NCBI GenBank assembly: GCA_002354805.1
Contig: DEMH01000013.1
Coordinates: 17,017-81,016, forward strand
Direction: 5' to 3'
DNA: 64,000 nt
DNA from: Gammaproteobacteria bacterium UBA2675
GTDB taxonomy: Bacteria; Pseudomonadota; Gammaproteobacteria; Pseudomonadales; Pseudohongiellaceae
Positions 1 through 8,868 of the stretch are shown here, one piece after another. Both the position numbers and the translations under genes were made by a program. Within the stretch, counting starts at the first letter, position 1; every line of letters begins with the position of its first letter. Below the pieces are notes generated by a model that saw only the letters and a list, made by a program, of their open reading frames with translations, was not told the DNA's origin and did no database searches.

Positions 1-55
1 CTGACCCGGGCCGATTGCTTTCCGGGGGTAATTACGCGCCCCAGTCAGTGTTTCA

Positions 56-1237
56 TCAAGGCCGTCGGTAGGCCTGCGACTGCTTGTGAACAATCGTTTC
101 AAGATCACCCATGGCCACGTTGGCATCAATCAGGTGAAGTCCCCAACCAGCGTTCACACTGCCATCCGGATTCATCACGTCGCCTGATATTTCATCTGTT
201 CTGGGGTCATCAGGATCGGCATTGACTGTCACCTGCAGGTAGTTAAAGCCATTATTGCTGACACATTCACCAGTCAACAGACCCGGAACACTGACAAACG
301 GCGTGTGGATTGCTACCCCACCATCTATCCAGGGCGACGGCCCGGTTGATGAGAAACCTTCGGCGGCATTGTTGCTCAGGTAAGCATGCAACTCGTTGCT
401 GCCCTTGGCCAGTTGTGCAGGATTGGTGCAGGCAGCTTCTGTGCCCTGACCACCCCGGCCAAAAAGAGCCGTTGCCGGTGGCGGAACTTCTTCGCGGAAC
501 GACGCATAGGTAATCACACAACCGATCTGATCTCCGGCCTCACACAGCGGCAGCTCCTTGAAAGTACCGCCTACCAGTTCGCCCTCGGGGACCTGCACAT
601 TGCTGCCCAGAATCATCGCCGATACGATCTGCTCCTGAACTGGCGTGCCTTCTATTTCCGCTGCGATCATACGAGCCAGGACACCCGCGCCCTGCGAGTG
701 GCCAATCAATACTACACCACGGCCGTCGTTATGGTTCTCCAGGTAGTAGTTCCAGGCGTTCAGTACATCGTTATAACCCAGATTTCTATCCGGGCGCATA
801 TCGCTGCCGCCAGACATTCCGGCTCTCAGGGCCGTCAAAGTGACCTGACGATACAGAGGTGCGAAGGTTCTGCACTGCGAGCCAAGGCGTGCGAACTGAC
901 TCCGCACTACATTGTATTCCTCCGGCCCGGCAACCATATCACTGTTGGCTCCGGCATCCTGGGACACGGTCGGATAGACGTAGAAACAGTCAATCGGTGC
1001 CAGTGGATCAGAGGTCCAGGGCTCCAGATGAATATTGCCATCTGCTTCCACGATGGTTGTACTCATGTCGACTGCACAGGCGCGTGGGTTGTCCGGACGG
1101 CAGAGCCAGTTGGACGAAATTGAATAATCAATGGCCTCGGCGTCCGACTGGGCATGTGCAGCTGAGACTCCAAGTACACCGCCGAGCGCCGCGCCTGCCA
1201 GCCACAGGTGCCCGGCGACGTGTTTTTTCAAAATCAT
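56..1237 (-). CDS. Exported DUF3089 alpha/beta hydrolase (lipase-like)
   Basis: This is a predicted secreted or periplasmic serine hydrolase of the DUF3089 family; its substrate is unknown and an ester or lipid is only an inference. The start at 1237 is chosen over one 36 bases upstream because a GGGGGA ribosome site lies just ahead of it and the product then opens with a signal peptide (MILKKHVAG..., ending near AHAQ at about residue 30). A nucleophile elbow GHSQG sits at residues 179-183, preceded by a hydrophobic strand VVLI. The protein of 393 residues is complete. It lies divergently from the NhaC-type antiporter gene and ends close to the window edge, so its downstream neighbour is not visible. 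Confidence 0.8.
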   Translation of the reverse strand: MILKKHVAGHLWLAGAALGGVLGVSAAHAQSDAEAIDYSISSNWLCRPDNPRACAVDMSTTIVEADGNIHLEPWTSDPLAPIDCFYVYPTVSQDAGANSDMVAGPEEYNVVRSQFARLGSQCRTFAPLYRQVTLTALRAGMSGGSDMRPDRNLGYNDVLNAWNYYLENHNDGRGVVLIGHSQGAGVLARMIAAEIEGTPVQEQIVSAMILGSNVQVPEGELVGGTFKELPLCEAGDQIGCVITYASFREEVPPPATALFGRGGQGTEAACTNPAQLAKGSNELHAYLSNNAAEGFSSTGPSPWIDGGVAIHTPFVSVPGLLTGECVSNNGFNYLQVTVNADPDDPRTDEISGDVMNPDGSVNAGWGLHLIDANVAMGDLETIVHKQSQAYRRP

Positions 1238-1374
1238 TTTGTTTCCCCCAAATTGTGTTTTCCAGCTTGGCAAACCGAAGTCAGCATAGATGATTCGTTC
1301 ATCTCGTCACAAGACGAAACTGGTGTTAAAGTGTTTGTTTACGATAAAACGAATAACAGGCGGTAACTTTCCGG

Positions 1375-2829
1375 ATGACTTCCCAGCAAACGCCCCCCTC
1401 CCTGATGGTTTGCGTACTCCCATTACTGTTGCTGTTCACCCTGCTTGGTTACAACGTGGCTGTTTATGGCGACGACTCACTGAGCGGAGCCAACCAGGCA
1501 GCCCTGATTGCCGCTGCCGCCCTGGCCGCCGCCCTCGGGCTTTTGCAGGGCACGTCCTGGCAGCGAATCCAGGACTTCATCATTGACAATATCAAAGCCG
1601 CTACGCTGGCCATCCTGATTCTGTTGATGGTGGGTGCGCTGACCGGCAGCTGGCTTGTCAGTGGCATCGTGCCAGCAATGATTTATTATGGCCTGGAGAT
1701 CTTCAACCCCTCATTTTTCATTGCCAGTGCCTGCCTGATAACCGCATTGGCTGCAGTGGTGATCGGAAGTTCATGGTCGACCTCGGCAACGCTGGGTGTG
1801 GCACTGATGAGCATCGGGCACGCCATGGGTATCAATCCCGGCCTGGTAGCCGGTGCGCTGATCTCTGGTGCGTATTTCGGCGACAAAATGTCGCCGCTGT
1901 CAGACACGACCAACCTGGCGTCAGGGGTTGCCGGCGTCGACTTGTTTACTCATATACGCTACCTGGCGCTGACGGCATTTCCCTCGATACTGCTTACTTT
2001 GCTGATCTACCTTGTGGTGGGCTGGTTTGCCGGCGGCGAAGCGGCCGACACCAGTAACACGGCCATTTACCAGCAATTAATCAGCGAGAAATTCACCCTC
2101 AACCCGCTATTGCTGCTGGTTCCTGCAGGTGTCATATTTCTGATCATCAAGAAAGTCGCCGCACTGCCAGCCCTGTTTATGGGTGTCCTGGCAGGTCTGA
2201 TCTGTGCCTTCGTGTTTCAACAGCCATTGCTCGCTGAACTGTCTGCCGCCACAGGTGGTACTTACCAGACGCTTATGCAGGCTATTTATGGCGACACTGC
2301 GATACCCACTGGCAATGCCATTCTGGATGATCTGCTCAGCACCGGTGGTATGGCGGGCATGCTTTATACCATCTGGCTGATTCTCTCCGCGATGATTTTT
2401 GGTGGCGCGATGGAAGCCTCGGGCTTCCTGGCCAGAATCACCAATGCGCTTATCAGTCGCGTCAAGTCGGCAGCAGGGCTGGTAACGGCGACAGGTGCAA
2501 CCTGTATGGTCACTAACGTATCCGCATCGGATCAGTACCTTTCCATTGTCGTGCCAGGACGAATGTTCACGCAAGCCTATCAGAAAGCTAACCTGGCTCC
2601 GCAAAACCTCAGCAGAACACTGGAAGATACCGGCACTGTGACATCTGTTCTGGTGCCCTGGAATACCTGCGGTGCCTATCATGCTGGCGTACTCGGGGTT
2701 GCGACCCTGTCCTATGCTCCCTGGGCACTGTTCTGTCTGATCAGCCCATTAATGACGCTGGCGTTTGCCTGGTTCAGGATTCGTATCGTTAAAACCGTCC
2801 CCGAATCCGAGCAGATGGCCGCCGCCTGA
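1375..2829 (+). CDS. nhaC: Na+/H+ antiporter, NhaC family
   Basis: This is a polytopic inner-membrane protein of 484 residues that would exchange sodium for protons in pH and sodium homeostasis. It has roughly eleven or twelve hydrophobic segments and the NhaC-type central motif around residues 162-180 (GAYFGDKMSPLSDTTNLA), where charged and polar residues sit inside a membrane region. The start is the ATG at 1375, with a GGCGG-type ribosome site about ten bases upstream. The gene runs in the same direction as the M28-like peptidase gene 34 bases downstream. NhaC relatives sometimes exchange organic acids or amino acids, so ion specificity is inferred from the family only. The upstream 100 bases hold two short inverted repeats but no convincing promoter. 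Confidence 0.85.
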   Translation: MTSQQTPPSLMVCVLPLLLLFTLLGYNVAVYGDDSLSGANQAALIAAAALAAALGLLQGTSWQRIQDFIIDNIKAATLAILILLMVGALTGSWLVSGIVPAMIYYGLEIFNPSFFIASACLITALAAVVIGSSWSTSATLGVALMSIGHAMGINPGLVAGALISGAYFGDKMSPLSDTTNLASGVAGVDLFTHIRYLALTAFPSILLTLLIYLVVGWFAGGEAADTSNTAIYQQLISEKFTLNPLLLLVPAGVIFLIIKKVAALPALFMGVLAGLICAFVFQQPLLAELSAATGGTYQTLMQAIYGDTAIPTGNAILDDLLSTGGMAGMLYTIWLILSAMIFGGAMEASGFLARITNALISRVKSAAGLVTATGATCMVTNVSASDQYLSIVVPGRMFTQAYQKANLAPQNLSRTLEDTGTVTSVLVPWNTCGAYHAGVLGVATLSYAPWALFCLISPLMTLAFAWFRIRIVKTVPESEQMAAA

Positions 2830-2863
2830 AATCGGCAAGAGTAATTGACCCAAAGGTGATTCA

Positions 2864-4258
2864 ATGAAAACAAACTGTATCCGTCTGGCGATCTCACGTT
2901 TTTCAGCATCACGCCCCACCCTGCATGGCTCTGCATATCTAATGCTGGCAGCACCACTCGCAGTATTGCCTTCCCTGGCATCTGCCGATGATGCGGCCCT
3001 GCATCAAATCGCAGTCAGTCCCTCTGCCGAGAGAATTGAACGTGACATCACGACTCTGGCCGGATTCGGTACGCGTCATACATTGTCGGAAACTGACTCA
3101 GATACCCGCGGAATAGGCGCCGCCCGTCGCTGGCTGAAAGCGGAGTTCGACAGCATTTCAGAAGCCTGTGGCGGCTGCCTTGAGGTGTTTTACGTGAGTG
3201 ATGTGGTATCTGGCACTGCACGGGTCCCGGATCCAGTAGAAGTCGTCAATGTTGTGGCGATTCAGCGCGGTACTCGTGATACCAACCGTTTTGTCATGAT
3301 GAGTGGTGATATCGACAGTCGTATCTCCGACATCATGAATTACACCGACGATGCCCCGGGTGCAAATGATAACGCATCGGGGCTGGCAGGAACGCTCGAA
3401 GCAGCCCGGGTGCTGACGCAGTATGAGTTCCCCGGATCGATCATCTACACCGGACTATCAGGTGAAGAACAGGGACTCAATGGCGGCGCCATTCTTGCTG
3501 AATACGCCCTTGAGCAGGGCTGGGACATACAGGCTGTCATCAACAATGACATGATCGGCAACAGCCAGGGCATCAATGGTGTAGTCAACAACACAACAGC
3601 GCGCGTGTTTTCAGAAGGCACCCGCTACGTTGAAACTGAAGACGAGGCCCGCCAGCGACGATTCCAGGGTGGTGAGGTCGATTCTGCTTCACGCAATCTG
3701 GCCCGTTACATCGACCTTATGGCTGACCTTTACATCCCCAATCTTGATGTCATGATGATTTACCGACTGGACAGATTCGGTCGTGGCGGGCATCACCGCC
3801 CGTTTAATGAAGTCGGCTTCCCGGCTGTCCGCATCATGGAAACCAATGAACATTACCATTGGCAGCATCAGGATATTCGTGTTGAAAATGGCATCGCCTA
3901 TGGCGATGTTCTGGAGCATGTGGACTTTGACTATGCAGCCAAACTGACCGCGCTTAACGCTGTTACCCTGGCAGCCATGGCCTGGGCTCCGGCTCCTCCT
4001 GCAGATGTAAGCATCAGTGGTCAGGTGAGTCCGGATACGACGCTCAGCTGGACTAAAGTTCCTGGCGCAGCCCAGTATCGTGTTCACTGGCGACTGACGA
4101 CCGAACCGCAATGGACCTATTCGCGCCTGGTTGGTGATGTCTCGGAGTTTACACTGGAGAATATTGTCATCGACAACTACTTCTTTGGCGTCTCCAGTGT
4201 GTCGGAGACTGGCGTGCAGAGCCCTGTTGTATTTCCGGGTCCTGCCGGCGCATTCTGA
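2864..4258 (+). CDS. Exported M28-family metallopeptidase-like protein
   Basis: This looks like a secreted zinc exopeptidase of the M28 (aminopeptidase Y / glutaminyl cyclase) fold, 464 residues long. A signal peptide covers about residues 1-41 (ending SLASADD). M28 landmarks are visible: GANDNASG around D169, the catalytic SGEEQG around E201/E202, NNDMIGN around D229, and a C-terminal His region NEHYHW near residue 332. The usual first metal ligand, His in the HYDS motif, is replaced by Asp: residues 147-152 read SGDIDS. Residues from about 375 to the end resemble a fibronectin-type beta domain. The altered metal site leaves activity uncertain. The neighbouring exported M20 peptidase suggests a shared role in peptide scavenging. 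Confidence 0.82.
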   Translation: MKTNCIRLAISRFSASRPTLHGSAYLMLAAPLAVLPSLASADDAALHQIAVSPSAERIERDITTLAGFGTRHTLSETDSDTRGIGAARRWLKAEFDSISEACGGCLEVFYVSDVVSGTARVPDPVEVVNVVAIQRGTRDTNRFVMMSGDIDSRISDIMNYTDDAPGANDNASGLAGTLEAARVLTQYEFPGSIIYTGLSGEEQGLNGGAILAEYALEQGWDIQAVINNDMIGNSQGINGVVNNTTARVFSEGTRYVETEDEARQRRFQGGEVDSASRNLARYIDLMADLYIPNLDVMMIYRLDRFGRGGHHRPFNEVGFPAVRIMETNEHYHWQHQDIRVENGIAYGDVLEHVDFDYAAKLTALNAVTLAAMAWAPAPPADVSISGQVSPDTTLSWTKVPGAAQYRVHWRLTTEPQWTYSRLVGDVSEFTLENIVIDNYFFGVSSVSETGVQSPVVFPGPAGAF

Positions 4259-4260
4259 AT

Positions 4261-4293
4261 AACTGACTGACCAGATCTCTCAGCCAGTCAGTT
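4261..4293. repeat. Inverted repeat between convergent peptidase genes
   Basis: AACTGACTG at 4261-4269 and CAGTCAGTT at 4285-4293 form a perfect 9-bp stem with a 15-base loop, just after the M28-like stop codon and before the end of the convergent M20 gene. There is no T-run on either side, so it is a possible bidirectional terminator of weak type rather than a clear intrinsic terminator. Confidence 0.45.
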
Positions 4294-4312
4294 ACACAGC
4301 CGCCGGACGTAA

Positions 4313-5698
4313 TCAGTCGTATACGACGTTACGAATCACTGCATGGAAGTCGCTGACACCGCGCCGGAACACCGCTTCCGGCACGCGTTCATCGTTGCCA
4401 TGCACACCGGTATGTTCGCCCTGGTCAGTGATCATCGGATTAAATCCGTAGCTGATGATTCCCAGGTCACGCGTAAAGTGACTGTCGGTAAATCCGGTGC
4501 TGACTGAAGGCAGCACACGCGAGCCAGGGTGCAACTCTCCTGTGACACTTTCAATCGCGCGATACAGCCGCGAATTTGTTGTGGAGATGGCGGGTGTGAA
4601 TGCCATGATGACCTCAACTTCCACGCCACTTTCTGCCACCAGTGCCTCCAGTTCGCTGACAAACTGTGCCGCAGGTTTGTCTGGCAGGATACGGCAATCC
4701 AGCTCAGCCCAGGCGGTCGGTGGTACCACGTTTATTTTGTTGGAACCTTCGAAACGGGTCATGGAACACGTGTCCCGTGTCAGTGCATGATGGCCGGGAC
4801 GCTCAGCATGCAGGCGCTGCATGAAGTCAGGATCATTGATTGCCGATGCGAGATTCGCGTAGGCCGCGCGCCACTCAGATGTCATGTTAACCGAGAGGCC
4901 TGCGAAATACTCCTGCACCGGTGGGATCACTCGCGGCGGGAAGGGATTTTCCATCAGCGTATTCAGCGCCTGCACGATTCGGGTAACCGAACTGGTCACT
5001 CTGGGTGACGAGCCGTGCCCGGGCTCATCAATCGCCGTTAGTCGCAACCACACGGGAACCTTTTGCGTCACCTCCACACCGAATGTAACATCGTCTTCGA
5101 TGCGTGATCCACCGCCGCCCTCATTGAGCAGGATGCCGACGCCTTCAAAAATCTCCGGGTGATTGTCTATCAGCCAGCCAACACCAAATTCTCCACCTGC
5201 CTCTTCATCGGCAGTAGCCAGGAAAATGACATCCCGGTTAAGCGGCAGCCCGGATCGGTGCAACTCCAGAAATGCGACCAGGTGGGCAATGCCAAGGCCT
5301 TTCATGTCGCGCGTGCCGCGACCGTAAATGTAGCCGTCACTGATATCGCCTGACAGCGGGTCAAAAGACCAGAACTCGCGATCTGCCGGGACAACATCGG
5401 TATGTTGCAGCAGGATCAGTCCTGGCTCGTCTCCACCTGGAACACGTGCCCAGATGTTGCCGCGCCCGGGTGCGCTCTCGGCGGTCTCATACTCGATACC
5501 CTCGGCCTCAAAAATCTGCGCATAAAAATCTACCGCACGGTATTCATTGCCAGGCGGGTTTATCGTATCGATCCGCACAAACTCCTGCAGCCATTGAACA
5601 GCCTGCGACTCCAGCGCACTTTGTGCGCTGACCGTGCCGCCTAACAACAATGCACCAGCCAGTGCCAGGCTATGTTTAACCCACTTGATCTTCATCAT
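4313..5698 (-). CDS. Exported M20-family metallopeptidase
   Basis: This is a di-zinc peptidase or amidohydrolase of the M20/M25/M40 family, exported by a signal peptide (residues 1-25, ending VSAQ). Family motifs are intact: HTD at 99-101, GRGTRDMK with bridging D131, DEE at 164-166, and the final HGND metal ligand at H433. The full length of 461 residues fits the carboxypeptidase-type branch with a dimerisation lid domain. Two ATG codons are adjacent. The second, at 5695, sits at the better distance from the GGAGG ribosome site, so the true product may be one residue shorter. It converges on the M28-like peptidase gene. The cleaved substrate cannot be read from sequence. Confidence 0.85.
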   Translation of the reverse strand: MMKIKWVKHSLALAGALLLGGTVSAQSALESQAVQWLQEFVRIDTINPPGNEYRAVDFYAQIFEAEGIEYETAESAPGRGNIWARVPGGDEPGLILLQHTDVVPADREFWSFDPLSGDISDGYIYGRGTRDMKGLGIAHLVAFLELHRSGLPLNRDVIFLATADEEAGGEFGVGWLIDNHPEIFEGVGILLNEGGGGSRIEDDVTFGVEVTQKVPVWLRLTAIDEPGHGSSPRVTSSVTRIVQALNTLMENPFPPRVIPPVQEYFAGLSVNMTSEWRAAYANLASAINDPDFMQRLHAERPGHHALTRDTCSMTRFEGSNKINVVPPTAWAELDCRILPDKPAAQFVSELEALVAESGVEVEVIMAFTPAISTTNSRLYRAIESVTGELHPGSRVLPSVSTGFTDSHFTRDLGIISYGFNPMITDQGEHTGVHGNDERVPEAVFRRGVSDFHAVIRNVVYD

Positions 5699-5787
5699 GG
5701 CCTCCGCTTGTCAGCGTGATAGTATGAAAGAGTCCAGAGAACAACTCTGCGTTCCATTTGTTTCATGTGTTAAAGGTGACTCCGATC

Positions 5788-6798
5788 ATGACATCTGTAA
5801 CCATAAATCTCCATATCTCCAACGCATTACCCCCCGGCAATCAGGCACATAGCCAGGATATTCTGGCCCTGTGGCAGGATATCGCGGCCTTCTTTCGCGA
5901 GCGCACCTTTCGCGCCAGTGGTGACACCTCAGACAATGAACAGGACTATCAGGTGACATTTGACGCTACCTCGATGGTTGAGCTGATGGAACAGGCGCTG
6001 CGCCAAAACGACAGTTTTGATAAGTACCGGCAGGCACTGGGGACTGGAGAAAATCCGCCATTCGGAAGCGATTTGCAGGTCACGATAAGCGCCCGGGATA
6101 AAGTTCCAGAGTCGGATGCATACGGTGTTGCCAGTGTGTTTTTACAGCAACTCGTACTGGCTGCCAACATCAGTGTTCCGGGATCCATTCAGCTGGTAGG
6201 GACCTGGTTTACTGGTGATGGATCCGCACACTATGAGGCACAAACCTTCGACTCGCACCTTTTATATGGCGCGCATCAGGCCGCAGTCATGAATGAATGG
6301 CCGACACTGAAGTCAATACCATTCAGTCAGGTCTGGGCCTGGCTTGAACGGACTGAGTCCAGCAGCACCCACACAGCATTGAAAGACATCAACAAAGCGC
6401 TGTTTACCTTCCTGAAAGTGGCCCAGCAGAGACAGGAATACAGTGCACGCACTGTCATGCTTGTTGCTTACTTGCTGGAGACTCTGCTGGACTGCCGTCC
6501 GTCAGGTCTACAGAGCCGACTGGGATCGCGATTGCGCGCTATTTTGGGGGACATACCAGAAGGTGCCGATTGCATTCGCGAACTTCAGGAGATTCGCGAC
6601 AACCTGTTCCTTGCCAGCCAGCCGGTCCATCGTCCACCACTATTGGGCAGCCGGGGCGCTGACAGCACAGCATCACAACTTGGCCAACACAACAGCGTTG
6701 TTGAGGGAGGCATGGCCATAGCAATGGCGCTGCTTCAGGATCTGGTCAAACACCAGGCATTGAGCTATCAGTTCAACGAACAATGGAGCCGCAAGTGA
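5788..6798 (+). CDS. Hypothetical protein with possible C-terminal HEPN-like helical domain
   Basis: I do not recognise this 336-residue protein. The ATG at 5788 is preferred over an upstream start because AAAGGTGA lies seven bases ahead of it. The N-terminal half (to about residue 165) is mixed alpha/beta without known motifs. The C-terminal half is helical: a run LLETLLDC at about 229-236, an LGSRLRAILG segment at about 245-254, and then CIRELQEIRDN...VH, with R270 and H281. That pattern resembles the helix followed by R-x(n)-H seen in Apea-like HEPN proteins; this is inference from pattern only. No signal peptide or membrane segment is seen. Its 3' end overlaps the PfkB-like kinase gene by 16 bases, so the two are almost certainly co-translated. 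Confidence 0.7.
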   Translation: MTSVTINLHISNALPPGNQAHSQDILALWQDIAAFFRERTFRASGDTSDNEQDYQVTFDATSMVELMEQALRQNDSFDKYRQALGTGENPPFGSDLQVTISARDKVPESDAYGVASVFLQQLVLAANISVPGSIQLVGTWFTGDGSAHYEAQTFDSHLLYGAHQAAVMNEWPTLKSIPFSQVWAWLERTESSSTHTALKDINKALFTFLKVAQQRQEYSARTVMLVAYLLETLLDCRPSGLQSRLGSRLRAILGDIPEGADCIRELQEIRDNLFLASQPVHRPPLLGSRGADSTASQLGQHNSVVEGGMAIAMALLQDLVKHQALSYQFNEQWSRK

Positions 6799-7730
6799 TC
6801 CTGACGCTCACCATGAGCCCGGCTGTGGACATGTTTGCTGTCACCGAACAGTTTTTTCATGACAGCAAGACGCGCTGCCAGATCACCCGGCACCTGCCAG
6901 GCGGTGGCGGCATCAATGTCGCCCGCAATCTCCGGCGCATGGGCATCAGCACGACGGCAGTTTTCCCGGCCGGAGGTTACCACGGAGAGCTGTTGTCGAG
7001 ACTATTGGACGATGATGGCCAGAGCTTCATTCGCGTTCCGATAGCAAACGAAACAACACAGAACATTGTGCTCGATGAGCAGGCGTCTGGCCTGGCATTG
7101 CATCTGGTGTTTCCAGGCGCCACGCTTGTACAAGAGGAATGGCTGGCCTGTCAGAAGACCATACGTGAGTTCAGCCCCCAACCACAATTACTTGTCATCA
7201 GTGGGTCCCTCCCCCCTTCTGTACCTGATACGTTTTTTGCCGAACTCGTTGAGCAATGCCATGAGCGCCACCTTCGCGTAGTGCTCGACACCTCAGGGAA
7301 TCCCCTGCGCCTGGCTCTCGCCAAAGGTGTTCATCTGGTCAAACTGAACCGCGAGGATTTTAAGGCGCTTGGTTACGATGGCGGCGAGTCGCCCGCTGAA
7401 AGGCTGCCGGCGCTAAAGGCAATGCTGGCTGACGGAATGGCAGACCACATGGTACTGACACTTGGTCCCAATGGCGCAATGCTGGTCAGTCGTGAAGGTC
7501 TGCAGTTACATGCCACGCCTCCCAGGGTCGAGGTAGTCAGCCATGCCGGTGCAGGAGATGCATTCGTGTCTGTCATGACCTGCAAACTCTACCAGGGCCA
7601 GCCCGTGCGTGAAGCCTTTGCCTACGGTGTTGCAGCGGCAGCGGCAGCGATCAGCACACCGGGAAATCAGCTCGAGGATACGGATTGGCTGGAGCAGGTA
7701 CGCTCAGAAACCAAACTGATCGAACTCTGA
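6783..7730 (+). CDS. PfkB-family sugar kinase (1-/6-phosphofructokinase-like)
   Basis: This 315-residue cytoplasmic kinase of the ribokinase/PfkB superfamily would phosphorylate a sugar phosphate, such as fructose 6-phosphate, fructose 1-phosphate or tagatose 6-phosphate. The substrate-binding GGGGINVARNL motif is at residues 40-50. The ATP-site and catalytic-base motif GAGDAF is at 256-261, with D259 as base. The two residues ahead of it are SH rather than the common D-T/S. The start overlaps the preceding hypothetical gene by 16 bases. There is no PTS fructose gene nearby, which argues for a PfkB-type phosphofructokinase rather than FruK, but this is not decisive. A candidate terminator is not obvious downstream. 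Confidence 0.8.
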   Translation: MEPQVILTLTMSPAVDMFAVTEQFFHDSKTRCQITRHLPGGGGINVARNLRRMGISTTAVFPAGGYHGELLSRLLDDDGQSFIRVPIANETTQNIVLDEQASGLALHLVFPGATLVQEEWLACQKTIREFSPQPQLLVISGSLPPSVPDTFFAELVEQCHERHLRVVLDTSGNPLRLALAKGVHLVKLNREDFKALGYDGGESPAERLPALKAMLADGMADHMVLTLGPNGAMLVSREGLQLHATPPRVEVVSHAGAGDAFVSVMTCKLYQGQPVREAFAYGVAAAAAAISTPGNQLEDTDWLEQVRSETKLIEL

Positions 7731-7763
7731 CGGCCGGATCGAGCAAGGTGTCGAACTCTGACG
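7720..7763. repeat. 13-bp direct repeat across the kinase stop codon
   Basis: TCGAACTCTGACG occurs at 7720-7732 (containing the kinase stop codon) and again at 7751-7763, 31 bases apart. It may be a small local duplication. Confidence 0.5.
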
Positions 7764-7843
7764 TTCAAATCTCTCCCCGCTGCTTGGCAGTGGAGAAATT
7801 AATGTCGTCAGAGGATGGCAATGGACTGAAAGGAAACTATAAA

Positions 7844-7933
7844 TGGCGGAGGGGGAGAGATTCGAACTCTCGGAGGGCTTTCACCCTCGCCGGTTTTCAA
7901 GACCGGTGCATTCAACCGCTCTGCCACCCCTCC
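7844..7933 (-). tRNA. tRNA-Ser (anticodon UGA)
   Basis: Read on the minus strand, the acceptor stem GGAGGGG (7927-7933) pairs with CCCCTCC (7848-7854), followed by discriminator G and an encoded CCA (7844-7846). The anticodon stem-loop CGGTCTTGAAAACCG places TGA in the anticodon. A long variable arm (GAGGGTGAAAGCCCTC) marks class II tRNA-Ser, and the T arm contains TTCGAAT. The length of 90 bases including CCA is typical for serine tRNA. Confidence 0.97.
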
Positions 7934-7950
7934 GCAGCGCGAGAAGCGGC

Positions 7951-7978
7951 ATGTTACTACAATTCTGGCAGCAGTCAA
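7951..7978 (-). promoter_or_regulatory. Candidate sigma-70 promoter of tRNA-Ser
   Basis: On the minus strand TTGACT (complement of 7973-7978) and TAACAT (complement of 7951-7956) are separated by 16 bases. Transcription would start about ten bases before the mature tRNA 5' end. Confidence 0.5.
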
Positions 7979-8041
7979 CAGCCAGAATAAAAATCACCTG
8001 GTACCCGGTCTTTTTAATGGTCGAAGTCAGTCCGAAATGCA

Positions 8042-8069
8042 TTGATTTCGGGTAGGCAGTCGGTATGAT
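8042..8069 (+). promoter_or_regulatory. Candidate sigma-70 promoter of the YccA-like gene
   Basis: TTGATT at 8042-8047 and TATGAT at 8064-8069 are spaced by 16 bases, about 50 bases before the start codon. The -35 box lies inside a small inverted repeat (CCGAAAT 8032-8038 / ATTTCGG 8045-8051), which could be an operator, though no regulator is indicated. Confidence 0.4.
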
Positions 8070-8117
8070 TAGCGACTGAAGGACGTTAACCATAGTATTT
8101 TTTGGAGGTTTACCTGT

Positions 8118-8786
8118 ATGAGCCAGTACCAGATTGGTACCACACAGAGCCGCGAGTCAGCGGTTGTAGTCAACAAGGTTCTTAAAAACACCTATATGCT
8201 GCTTGCCCTTACGCTGGCTTTCAGTGCGCTGACTGCCGGATTCGCAATGGCAAGCAACGCAGCGCCCGTCAACATCTGGGTAATGCTGATTGGCTTCTAC
8301 GGACTGCTGTTCCTCACGCACAAACTCGCTGACAGCGCCTGGGGCCTGTTGTCCGTTTTCGCACTGACTGGTTTTATGGGTTACACGCTGGGCCCGATCC
8401 TAGGCTACTACACCGCAACGGCCAACGGCAGCCAGCTGGTCATGACCGCCATGGGTGGCACAGCCTTCATCTTCCTGGGTCTGTCAGCCTACGCGTTGAT
8501 CTCCCGCAAGGATTTCAGCTTCCTGAATGGTTTCATGATGGCAGGTTTCTTTGTCATTCTGGCCATGTTTGTAGCCAATCTGTTTCTGCAGATTCCGGCC
8601 CTGCAACTGGTCCTGTCAGGCGCCTTCATGCTGTTCTCCAGCGCCGCTATCCTGATGCAGACTGGCGCGATCATAAATGGCGGTGAGCGCAACTACATTC
8701 TGGCTACCGTTACTCTTTACGTCTCGCTGTACAACATCTTTATCAGCCTGCTGAATCTGCTGACAGCCTTTGGCGGCGAAGAGTAA
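8118..8786 (+). CDS. Bax inhibitor-1 / YccA family membrane protein
   Basis: This 222-residue inner-membrane protein has seven predicted transmembrane segments and the BI-1 family pattern, including GPILGYYT at about residues 92-99. YccA in E. coli interacts with the FtsH protease; that role is assumed only by family. A strong TGGAGG ribosome site precedes the ATG at 8118. It is monocistronic in appearance: its own candidate promoter lies upstream and an intrinsic terminator lies downstream. Its position between tRNA-Ser and tusDCBE matches the order I recall for Pseudomonas. Confidence 0.9.
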   Translation: MSQYQIGTTQSRESAVVVNKVLKNTYMLLALTLAFSALTAGFAMASNAAPVNIWVMLIGFYGLLFLTHKLADSAWGLLSVFALTGFMGYTLGPILGYYTATANGSQLVMTAMGGTAFIFLGLSAYALISRKDFSFLNGFMMAGFFVILAMFVANLFLQIPALQLVLSGAFMLFSSAAILMQTGAIINGGERNYILATVTLYVSLYNIFISLLNLLTAFGGEE

Positions 8787-8868
8787 GACCAGGTGAAACG
8801 CGGCTGCCGGCGCTAACAAACATCTGCAGCCTGTGGCTCTGGCCGGAATATTAATTCGCTTTGACATA

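Noticed and set aside
7720..7933. The 13-bp repeat near the tRNA-Ser gene as a possible att site
   Set aside because: It shares only about nine bases with the tRNA T-arm, is on the wrong side for a 3'-end att core, and no integrase is present.
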